NCBI RefSeq assembly: GCF_963678635.1
Contig: NC_087063.1
Location: forward strand, 84,491,574 to 84,555,573
Direction: 5' to 3'
From: Symsagittifera roscoffensis
Taxonomy: Eukaryota; Xenacoelomorpha; Acoela; Convolutidae
Length of the DNA: 64,000 nt
The notes beneath the pieces were generated by a model, which was given only the letters and a program-made list of their open reading frames with translations, searched no databases and had not been told where the DNA came from. The translations under genes and the position numbers were made by a program. The number at the start of each line of letters is the position of its first letter. The stretch's first letter is position 1. This document shows positions 55,901-64,000 of this stretch, piece by piece.

Positions 55901-56740
55901 AAATTCACCGAGTGATGATGGAAGTGAAACCACTACTTGCAGCGTCGGGAAAACGAAACTGGATAAGCATTATGTTGAAGCATCATGAATTCCCGTTTCC
56001 TTGTTTGCTACAAATAAGGTGGTATCCCGGGCGAAGAAATCTGGTGTTGATCTGAGACTCTAGAGAGCTGCTCTCCATGGGTTTACTAGACTCATCGCAG
56101 CCCAGAATGATACTGATAGTTGGAGTTATGATGGCGATTCCATGGCTGGAGGCTCATGCTAATGAAAACAACCGACAAGAAGTACTGACCCAAGAACAGT
56201 TAGAAGAACTGGATTGTCTAGAAGTCTTAGGTCATTTTGAGACAACGTGCAAAACTTGAACATTCCGTTGGAAGTGAAGAAACTATGGACCAGAAGACGA
56301 CTGATGCCATGGTTCAGAGCCATGACTGCTTGGTTTTACGGGTATGCCAAGAAGCATATGTCGAAGCACAGCAGCACTTACAGTTCATCTCAGATGTACG
56401 TAAGGATCGGGAGCTTGTAAAACGAGCTTTCGTATTGCATCGGAATGCAGTAACAACCGCAGTAAAGAGAACGAAAAGAACAAATGGTTGTGATGGAAGA
56501 GAAAGGGAAGAAATGTTGAAGGAACGCCTGGAGAAAAATGTGACGTTGTGCCTCCACATCAACTTCTGCAGGAATAGGGAAACTAGTGTAGACCCTCTGC
56601 CTTGTTGCAAACAAAGGGTAGACGGGCAGAGGTGTTGGAGGACTGCCTCCAGCAGCGTCAGAATGGAATTGTTGCAAGACACCGAAACTGATAGTGCGGA
56701 TTCAATGTCTCAGGAGGAGGAGGAGGAGATAGAGAAATGA
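52957..56740 (+). pseudogene. element B giant unknown ORF, C-terminal half
   Basis: Blocks collinear with A: a charged, disordered stretch (52970-53130), VAFIEEVWTVVQCNEIQSML (53398), LNRPLMREILDKLDKREGRM (53465), TPVEYNRLTAWDTVMIDEPA (54020), HALIALPYVRTDLQLRLACC (54329), GMAYNPFINEDKRDCYFKYE (54849), GDCHGGTEVNLVTALGFYSM (55362) and VEVFPGVLQTKQKHIGKWRE (55484). Toward the end there is a Cys-rich patch (CSGCREYNDDRG...CKNC, 55637-55720) not clear in A, and a last open piece at 56237-56740 ending in Glu repeats (QEEEEEIEK). No catalytic motif seen. Broken by many stops. Confidence 0.5.
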
Positions 56741-57238
56741 CAAAAGCCAAAAAACAAGATGCAAAAAGAAGAAAGATAAAGTGAAGAGTATATTAAATAT
56801 TCCAGCATGCATGATTGTTTTTAACCAACTAAGATGACTGATCAGACTCTGGTGATATGAAGGCCTTGAGTATTCTCTTGAAGAAGGAGATTAATTCATT
56901 GTTCCTTCTAACCACCGAGTTTCTGATTTTTAATATTCAGGACCAATAAAAACTAAATTTACGAAGGGAGGAAGCATATTAGGATAATTTTAGTTTGTTG
57001 GTTGGCAAGACTGTCCTGCGTCCCAACACTTTTTAAACCTAGGAGAAGAAGTTTTAAATCAAGATCATGGCACTAAAAGTCAGAAAAGATGTTTAACCTC
57101 AAATCACATCCTCAAAGTGCAGATTAGTGAAAAAAATTAGAAGGCTATAACAGTGTAGTATGATGTCATTTATATTCTGCAGTGAGTTGATGAGATGTGG
57201 ATAAAAATGATTTCATGCATTTTGTAATTTTTCTTTGA
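56741..57238. other. non-coding stretch
   Basis: No gene seen. A possible aataaa lies near 56945. The segment contains no visible copy of the sequence upstream of element B, so no 3' LTR can be called. Confidence 0.5.
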
Positions 57239-57451
57239 TGGAACTGTACCATTTCAATGAATATCACGAGACTCAATGAGGAAATTGACCGGGCTGTCCG
57301 GAAGTGTGTGAAATTTGACCACAATGGCGCCAAAATGCATGGCAATATCGAAATTTTATTGGAGCATCCGAGTGGAAAAATTGGCAGTTTCGATGGATTA
57401 ACAGTGCTAATCGTGCAATTTGACAAAGTGAGAGAGATTAATTTGAGGTGA
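57239..57451 (+). other. short open stretch of unknown origin
   Basis: An ATG at 57257 opens 64 codons (MNITRLNEEIDRAVRKCVKF). I recognise no family and see no partner exon. It may be part of the pseudogene complex that follows at 58340, or chance. From 57452 to 57947 I see only AT-rich DNA, with one isolated minisatellite-like unit (aattcggaggggta) at 57678. Confidence 0.3.
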
Positions 57452-57947
57452 CGAAGTAATTTTTAAAAATTTGTTTGAAAATAAAAACACATCACGACCT
57501 TGAATTTTCGCGAACACTGAAAACAGCGAAAATCAGAGGACAGACCAATTTTCGCTGGAAAACTGCAAGATTGACTCTCGACAATGAAAAAAAAAGTGAA
57601 TCATATTGAGATTACGATAGAGGCTTTCCAAATTGTAACGGTTGTAGCTGTACAATCGTTTACTAACAATTCCCCAGAATTCGGAGGGGTATCGGGAGGA
57701 TTTTAGCACCCTTTCAGAAGGACGAAAAGACCGCTCTTCGTCCGGAATCCAGAATCTGGAATGGTCTCGGGAAGAAAACTGAAACTGCATTTTGTTATTT
57801 TTTAGCTTCCGGATATGTCCTGAATTGAATTAATTAACATCAAAATTCGTTTTCAGATAATGAGAAGCTAGGAGTTGAAGGAAAGGGTTGATCCATCTCC
57901 TACGGATATGATGATTTTTATCTACTGAACAAAATATAAGGAATGAC

Positions 57948-58080
57948 CTCGTGGTCCGGGGATACTGAGACCCCAGCCATGAGATCACTATTTTGCATGT
58001 AATTAAGAACTGATTTTGGTAGAGACGGTTAAAAGCATGTGAAACTGTGTTTTGACGCTAGCCAGTCGTTTCATAACATA
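57948..58080 (+). repeat. dispersed repeat, copy 1
   Basis: cggggatactgagaccccagcc...attttgcatgtaa here (first word quoted in part) resembles tggggatccgagacccagct...atttttgcatgtaa at 63225-63290, and gacggttaaaagc / gacggtgaaaaacgc follow in both. The two copies flank the LINE region in the same orientation and are clearly diverged. Confidence 0.6.
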
Positions 58081-58339
58081 GCTTTTTTTTCCGTTGGTAT
58101 GTACTTCCGGTTAAATGAGTAGCTAGAAAGAGCATGAGTAGCTAGAAAGATGGAAAATCATCCTAATCAGCCTAATTGTTGTGATAAACTTGATAAATAG
58201 ATGTCCTTTTGCTTTGTTTAAACGGTGTGTTTTCAGATGATTTGAGCTAGAGGCATGAACACTTGCTTAATTTACGAATACGATAATTTTTCCAAAGTCC
58301 CCCGCCTCTAGCTTAGGGCGGGTGAAGATTTATCCCTAA

Positions 58340-58920
58340 TCTATGGTATTTGTTATCGGAGCTTCATGATTAGATCGAGCTATCAAAGTTGCGAAATATC
58401 CTATACAAAAACGACTCGCGTGAAAATACTTTTCTGACGGTGATCTAGAATTCAACCCGAATAACAGAAAATCCCTGAAAATTTTGCAAAAGTTGCTTGT
58501 ACGAGGATCGCCGAGGAAAAAAGCAATCTTGTCATCTGGCACGACGTTATTACTTATACAATCGACGCTCATCATGGCAACTACGACGAACCGTGCACAG
58601 CTGAAGAGCTCCTCAAAATCATCCAGCCATTCAAACCTCGAATCAGTGCAATGTTGTACGACCGTCAAAAAGGAAGTACAGGGAAGTTTGACTGACTTCT
58701 AGAGTTAAAAACCGAGAACCTTACGATAATCAACGTTCGCAAACACTTGAACTCAAAAAGGAAGAATAAAGGAAGTTTTGTAGTAGACGAGACACAAAAA
58801 AAGTCATCCCACTTCTGTAAAGGAACTACAACTCCTGCGGACTTTTTTACGGAACAAGCAAAAACTTCGTAAGCTAGTCTTGAACGAAAATTAAAGAGGA
58901 AACCAAAAATCAAGAAGCAG
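58340..58920 (+). pseudogene. gene of unknown family, SGNH-like pattern (copy 2)
   Basis: One frame family reads MVFVIGAS, TGA, LDRAIKVAKYPIQKRLA, TGA, KYFSDGDLEFNPNNR from 58342. It then shifts frame and continues NLVIWHDVITYTIDAHHGNY from about 58527, PCTAEELLKIIQPFKPRISA, RQKGSTGKFD, TGA (58686), LLELKTENLTIINVRKHLNS and a basic tail ending near 58920. Every block aligns with 31870-32511 (GASSLDHAI, LVIWHEAINNSI, GILVLNV). Three of the four in-frame stops are TGA. An acceptor-like aataacag lies at 58460-58467. It is a pseudogene of the same unknown family and has no retroelement genes directly around it except the LINE downstream. Confidence 0.65.
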
Positions 58921-58954
58921 TAAAATACCCACTTAAAACCTATCGCTTTTCTTC

Positions 58955-59200
58955 AAACTTGCTCTGTAGCTTTTGAGGTTTAATTATCTTGGAGCGGCGG
59001 AGTGTGTTGATAGAAATGTATTGTTTAACTTGGTCAAGAGAACTCAATTTTTCTTGCTTTTGTAGTTTCTGAGGTTTAATTATCTTGGACCGGCATAGAA
59101 GGAGAGAAGGGATTCTAAGAAACTTCATTATTTTCTTGCTTTGTAGCTTCTGAGATTTCGTTACCTTAGAGCGGCAAAGCCAATAGAAAGTGAGCTCAAC
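58955..59200 (+). repeat. three tandem repeats upstream of the LINE ORF1
   Basis: ttgctctgtagcttttgagg, ttgcttttgtagtttctgag and ttgctttgtagcttctgaga start units near 58961, 59055 and 59138, each continuing with tttaattatcttgga-like and gcggc words. Units are about 83-94 bp. Their position just before ORF1 suggests 5'-UTR monomers of the LINE. Confidence 0.7.
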
Positions 59201-59267
59201 CAAAATGCACCCAAAACTCGCCATAAAGTCACAAAATCAGTAAGTGGTCCCGTTGAGCCTTAGAAAT

Positions 59268-60474
59268 GTAAAATTTACAAGGAAAAATATGGAAATTCCC
59301 TAGACAAAGTCATGGAGTGTGAGCGTTGCCGTGAACACTACTGTGCAAAGTGCCTTAAAATGCATGGCGCAGCCTCTCAGAATGTGTGCCAAACTACTGT
59401 AATCTGGTGGTGCACAGCTTGTTGTCCATCCGCGAAGCAACTTATCAGTGAAGAACAGAAAAGTGGAACCAATCATTTGACCAAAAACTTAAGAGCAGAT
59501 CTCGACACAACTATAAACAACATGAAAAACATGATGAAAGATCTCTATAAATTCATAGCAGGACCATCTCACGTAAAGGTTCATGGACAGACAGGAGTTT
59601 TGAAAGAAGTTGTATATCGGAAGATGAAACCTTTGAAAGAGATCATCACAGAAGCAACAGAAGAATAAAAGAGAGAAGAAGCTGAAGAAAATCGAAGAAA
59701 AAAGAACATTGTGATCTACAAAGCCAAGGAGAGCGCAGCTACTGACAGTGAATCAAAGAAAAAATTAGATGAGAGAAATGTTGAAAAATTATTATCAAGT
59801 ATCGACATGGAAGACAAACAAATTATGAAAACGATCCGACTCGGTCGGAAAACCAATGAGGATATAAATAGACCATTGCTGGTTTTCTTCAATACTGAAC
59901 AAGATAATATTGAAATGAACCGAAAGCTGATTTTTGAAAAGATGCGTTTCGAGAAACAGAGGCAACTTGAAGATGAGACGATAGACAGGTTTCTACACAA
60001 TCTGGAGATGCTAAGAAGGCGTAGCCAACCAGATGAGTCGAACAGAAGGATGAACCTGGCAGTACCCTCGAAGTTCATCGATGGTGTGAAGAATGATGAA
60101 CTTCGAACAAGGTTAGCGACACAATACACACCACTCTCAACCAATGCGCCATTACCAGAGGAGTTGAGACTCAAGTCAAAGTAATAATTTTTTACTGAAG
60201 CCTCCATCGAGATCCGGATATTAGAAGAACAATTCTGGCAATTTTAACAACGGACCAACAAACCAAGGAAACAACTGGTACAAAGTTGAAAGAAGCCACT
60301 GCAGAAATCAGAATTCTCAGAATTAGCCCGAATTGGAGTCTGAAAGAAAAAGAAAAAGAGCGAAACTTAGTTAAGAAAGCAAAAACCGTAAACGATCAGG
60401 AAGAAGGAAACTATGTGTATCTGGTTCGAGACACGCACATACTGAAAGTCAAGAGAGCAAGACTAGAAAATTGA
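59268..60474 (+). pseudogene. LINE ORF1 protein, interrupted by Gypsy gag
   Basis: The N-terminus (KCKIYKEKYGNSLDKVMECE, then CREHYCAKCLKMH and WWCTACC) is a Cys/His zinc finger of the PHD-like kind found at the start of CR1 ORF1 proteins. An ATG at 59312 gives the open part. A helix follows (59460-59660), a TAA at 59666, then 59711-60184 open with NIVIYKAKESAATDSESKKK and INRPLLVFFNTEQDN, typical ORF1 blocks. From 59938 to 60283 the sequence is Gypsy gag, then ORF1 resumes LKEATAEIRILRISPNWSLK and ends GNYVYLVRDTHILKVKRARL at 60474. ORF1 proteins bind the LINE RNA. Confidence 0.78.
59938..60283 (+). pseudogene. Gypsy-type gag fragment inserted in LINE ORF1
   Basis: RFEKQRQLEDETIDRFLHNL, EMLRRRSQPDESNRRMNLAV, KFIDGVKNDELRTRLATQYT and PLSTNAP match element B capsid (41040-41250) more closely than element A (14390-14640). 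The DNA words ggcaattttaacaacggacc and aacaactggtacaaa (60240-60283) match 41335-41385. The 5' junction keeps the reading frame open, so 59711-60184 crosses from LINE to gag without a stop. The gag piece is itself open until 60182. Confidence 0.88.
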
Positions 60475-61140
60475 TTTTCTGGTACACAAATATTGACACT
60501 ATAACCCAAACGGAACATCAGGAATTGATCCAATTAACTGAAGATAAAAAAACCCACCAGATATAATTGCTCTCGTAGAAGCAAAACCGAAAAATTCAAA
60601 AACCGAGTGGAATCCAGCTTGTTACAAAAATAGCAATCCTAACATTGAGTCAATAAACATGAATCCAAACGACTGCGGGCGAGCAATTTTAGTTTTCTTG
60701 AATAAAGACAGACTACTACAGTAGACAAATCCCGAATGAGTTACAAGAATTGATGATATGTGTCATTTCTATTGATTCGAAATTTATCCGCTCGGCAGTT
60801 GTCTACCGGAGCCCAAATTCACCAGAAATGAATAACGATTGCCTTTGCCAATCAATCAAAAAACTATGCGAAAAATATGTGGAGGCTTATACTGTAATCT
60901 TGGGCGACACAACCAAGGACGAGAAGAGCAAAAAATTCAAATTTCTAAAAGCAGTTGGGGATGAATTTCTAACACAACACATCGATGAACCAACTCGCAT
61001 TACTGCTGGGGATAAAACATCACTACTAGATATAGTTTAAACTGATGACGGTCTAAGCGACCTTAACACTAATATCAAGCCACCTTTTGGACAGAGCGAC
61101 CACATTAGTAAAACCATAATTAGATACAACGGATTTGCGC
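60475..61140 (+). pseudogene. LINE endonuclease domain
   Basis: Near 60476 LIFWYTNIDTITQTEHQELI marks the start of an apurinic-type endonuclease (expected FYTNIDSL). 60750-61040 gives SAVVYRSPNSPEMNND, YTVILGDTTKDEKSKKFKFL and FLTQHIDEPTRITAGDKTSL, the usual CR1 blocks. GDTTKD stands where GDFN is expected. SDHISK near 61100 is the final His-containing SDH motif. Stops break the first half. Confidence 0.8.
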
Positions 61141-63090
61141 GAACTCCTGACTGTACTCACAAAAAAATTTGTACCATTGACTAAGCTCAATCCAAAGTGG
61201 AGTGTAGAAACAATTTACTATTCACCAATACCACTTGACAGGCAATCAGAGCAAAAAAGAAAATCTGGAAAAAATTTGCTTCAATAGAATGACAGTAAAC
61301 TTTGACAACTATAAAGAAAAAAGAAATGCTGTTAAGACAGCTACACGAAATGATCAAAGGGCAAAGGAAGGTGAAATAACTTAAGATGTAAAAATGAAAT
61401 CAAAAAAATTCTGGAGCGATGTGAGAACAAAAGTTGTGTTACAAAATGCAAAACCAGCTTTAGTGCCGTATGATTGATCTTTAACGACCAATGAGGTCAA
61501 AAAATTGAAGTTTTGTCAAAGTTCTTTTCATCAGTTTTCACACGAACCACCAGGAGAATGGAAAACTCCAGAAATGGATATCACTCATTCAATATAGGAC
61601 TAAGAAATAACAGAGAAATTGGTGAAACAGCAATTAGTCTCACTCAATACATCGAAATCTCCAGGGCCCGACAAAATTCACCCGAAACTTCTGTTTGAAA
61701 TGAGAGATTTCCTGACTCAATTTCTAACAAAAATTTTAAACAAATCTTTGGAGGAAATGAAGCTACCTAAAGACTGGAAACTTGCTCACATTGCCTTTAT
61801 CTTCACAAAAAGAAAAAAGGCGTTAGCTGACAACTATCGTCCAGTAAGCTTAACATCAACTGCTTGTAAAAAATTTGAGTAAGTAATTAGAGCCTATCTT
61901 ATGGACCATCTAGAAAAAATTGAAATCCTTGTAAACGAACAGTTTGGTTTCCTGCCCGGTAGATCACCACAATTACAAATACTGAGAGTGTTGGATGATT
62001 TCACAAAAACAATAGATAGTCGCCGAGAAAAGGATGTTATCTACTTGGATTTCAAGAAAGCGTTCGACTCGGTTCCGCACAAAAGACTGATAGGAATTCT
62101 GTAACAAAAATGGAATAAAAGGAAAAACACTGGGCTAGATCAGCGAGTTTTTATTAATAAGGCGACAAAGAGTTGTGATAAATGACAGTAGATCTGAATG
62201 GAAGGATGTTCTGAGTGCGATTCCCCAGGGATATGTACTGGTACCTGTCTTGTTTGTAATATAAATAAATTCCATGTCAGAAACAGTCAAATCGAAATTG
62301 TATTTAGTTGCAGGCAATGCAAAAGTTTACAGAGAAATTACCAGTGACAAAGACGTTGAATTGTTGCTAGAAGATCTAAGAAAACTGGAAGAATGGTCCA
62401 AAATAGTGTTTTGCATTTCAATGTAGATAAATGTGTACATATGATAATCTCAAATGGAAGATCAAATCGTGAAATAAGATTACATGAACATTACGATATA
62501 CAGCTTGAAAGAGTAGGAGAAGAAAAGGACTTTGTAGTGATCATCGATAGTAAACTCTCCTCTGACTCTCATATCTTAGCAAAAGTTAAAAAGGCAAAAG
62601 CAATTTTCATAAAAAGGTTCATTAAAATGACTATACCTGTGTTTTTAAATGTTTATGAAGGCCTCATAAGGCCTCATTTGGAGTTCTGCGATCATGCCTG
62701 GTACCCGCGATTAAATAAGAACACAATATCAATCGAAAATGTGCAAAGACGAGCGACACGAATGGTACAAGCGCTGCAGACACTAAGCTACAATGAAAGA
62801 TTAAAGAAACTAGACCTACCGTCACTTAAATACCACAGAAGGCGAGGAACAATGATCGAAATGTTCAAATAGGTTACAACCATTATGACCCAAAAGCTAC
62901 AAAGGGCATGTTCGAATTAAATAATCGTGACACAAGGACAAATGACAAGAAGGTGATAAACAAGAAGGTCATCTTCGAATTGCGGAAAACTTTTTAAACT
63001 ATTAGATCAGCTACAGATTACAGGAATATGTTGCCAGGAGAAGTAATTGACTCGAAGGCTTTGAACGCTTTCAAGAACAACGCCTAAAAG
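61141..63090 (+). pseudogene. LINE reverse transcriptase and C-terminal domain
   Basis: 61619-61882 contains LNTSKSPGPDKIHPKLL and ADNYRPVSLTSTACK. 61901-62104 has EQFGFLPGRSPQLQIL and DVIYLDFKKAFDSVPHKRLI (catalytic Asp). Then NGIKGKTLGW and AIPQGYVLVPVLFVI follow in another frame. The active site, expected as FADD, reads VAGN at 62307-62318, so both Asp are lost. 62393-62872 carries VLHFNVDKCVHMIISN and IRPHLEFCDHAWYPRLNKNT. A CR1-type tail (YNHYDPKATKGMFELNNRDT, MLPGEVIDSKALNAFKNNA) runs to about 63090. Confidence 0.88.
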
Positions 63091-63224
63091 GCGACAAAAC
63101 GTCTATAAGATCAGAAAATCAACTGAACTGAAAAAGTCAATCCAGCTCCAGTGGATTTAGCATATTACTCACTAAAAACATAGTAAATAATGGATTTCGA
63201 GCCATGTATTTAGTAGTAGTCACT

Positions 63225-63420
63225 TGGTCTGGGGATCCGAGACCCAGCTATGGGGTTATTTTTGCATGTAAACGGAAGCTGATCAAAAGTCGTTTGACTG
63301 ATGGCCTAAAAAGGTAACTTTTTACTTAGCCCTAAACAGACCAGAAAACTAATTGGCTAGGTCTAGACGGTGAAAAACGCTTGCCAGTGGTCAATAGGTG
63401 CTTTTTTACGCTACGTTACT
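63225..63420 (+). repeat. dispersed repeat, copy 2
   Basis: See 57948-58080. The match covers about 60 bp well (ggggatccgagacccagct, gcatgtaa) and a second block near 63370 (tagacggtgaaaaacgcttg) more loosely. Confidence 0.55.
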
Positions 63421-64000
63421 ATAATGTTTGGGCGAATGTTACAGTGCTTGTCTCCAAATATGGTCAATTTTGACATTTCTCTGAAATTTCACACCGCAAA
63501 TCGAAAGTTTAAAAGTTCTGGAATATTCTGAATTCTTTGTCTGAATTCTGAGGTGTTTTTGACATCTTCAGTTGTCTCCGGAAGGTTCTGCTGTGCCTTC
63601 TGGAGTAATAGCATTTTTATATCGCAAGTAGTGCAAAGCTCAGCTTCGCCTCTGTTAAAACCTGATTTTGACTGCCTTGTTGCACTGATATTTAAACCTG
63701 CTGATCTGTGAAAAAGAAAAAGTGCTCAGATTCCCTTAAACAATTTTCAGAGTGTTATAAATGAAGTATGTACAGATAATTGCGCATATTGCAGTCATGT
63801 GAGCGAAGCTATCAGAAAATGAATATAGATAGTATTGGGCGAATCAGATCGTCGCAAATCGGTGAAGGTCCTCATTCTTTGCAGATTTCGCAGGCGACCC
63901 GAGTCTTCAGTCATCTTGGAGGAGTGTCACATAAGTTAGAATTCTTTAAGATTAATTCAATACTCATTATCAAAATGTTGTAATCGTTTCTATCTAAAAA
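63421..64000. other. non-coding stretch at the right edge
   Basis: No gene seen. Short open stretches (for example 63780-63983) have no recognisable similarity. Confidence 0.5.

Larger units (their letters stand above)
39493..56740 (+). mobile_element. giant Ty3/Gypsy-type element B (decayed)
   Basis: It has the same gene order as element A: gag, protease, RT, RNase H, integrase, linker plus macro-like domain, gap, SGNH ORF, giant unknown ORF. Reading frames are somewhat longer than in A but still broken throughout. Several small tandem duplications (28-30 bp and about 70 bp) and one deletion in RNase H are visible. No LTRs were found. Confidence 0.75.
58955..63100 (+). mobile_element. CR1-like LINE (decayed)
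   Basis: The order is tandem 5' repeats, ORF1 with a PHD-like zinc finger, endonuclease, reverse transcriptase and the C-terminal CR1-type tail, all on the plus strand. Stops and frameshifts interrupt it, the RT active site is altered, and ORF1 contains a Gypsy gag insert. No poly(A) tail or microsatellite end was recognised after 63100. Confidence 0.82.

Noticed and set aside
57239-57451. host gene exon
   Set aside because: Only 64 codons, no recognisable similarity, no clear splice sites at its borders; kept as an unassigned open stretch at low confidence.

Overview
The window is repeat-rich animal genome DNA. It holds no intact host gene that I can recognise and is mostly LTR retrotransposons, one LINE and their wreckage. 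BEL/Pao elements restrict it to metazoans. Short pyrimidine-rich splice-acceptor-like sites (TTTTCAG, TCTTTCAG) and the extra proteins carried by the Gypsy-type elements resemble what I know from rhabditid nematodes, so a nematode is my best guess, made by inference only.

Layout. (1) 1-11430: an old Ty3/Gypsy-type gag on the minus strand (770-1267 and 10050-11430) is split by a young, nearly intact BEL/Pao element, BEL-1 (1302-10017, minus strand). BEL-1 has 394-bp LTRs differing by one base, one gag-pol reading frame interrupted by a single TGA, and a repeat-filled leader. A truncated, nearly identical BEL-1 gag piece lies at 1-749. (2) 12608-30140: decayed giant Gypsy-type element A (plus strand). 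(3) 30240-37263: a tRNA-like SINE head, then a decayed BEL-type element, BEL-2 (plus), with a gene of unknown family between its putative primer site and its gag. (4) 37264-39480: non-coding DNA with a minisatellite of GGAGGGGTCC-bearing units. (5) 39493-56740: giant element B, a divergent relative of A with the same gene order. (6) 57239-58920: a small unassigned reading frame and a second, broken copy of the unknown family. (7) 58955-63100: a CR1-like LINE whose ORF1 contains an in-frame piece of Gypsy gag.

How the parts work together. In A and B the order is gag (coiled coil, capsid, two zinc knuckles), protease, reverse transcriptase, RNase H, integrase, an acidic linker and a macro-like domain in continuity with Pol. 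After a non-coding gap of about 0.4 kb come an SGNH/GDSL-type hydrolase ORF and then a very long reading region of about 6 kb with no known domain. A and B are clearly diverged yet collinear over about 17 kb. This indicates one lineage of oversized Gypsy-type retrotransposon carrying a macro domain, an esterase-like protein and a giant unknown protein. That lineage is the most interesting system here. All A and B genes are broken by stops, frameshifts and small duplications or deletions, so they are fossils; only BEL-1 is close to functional.
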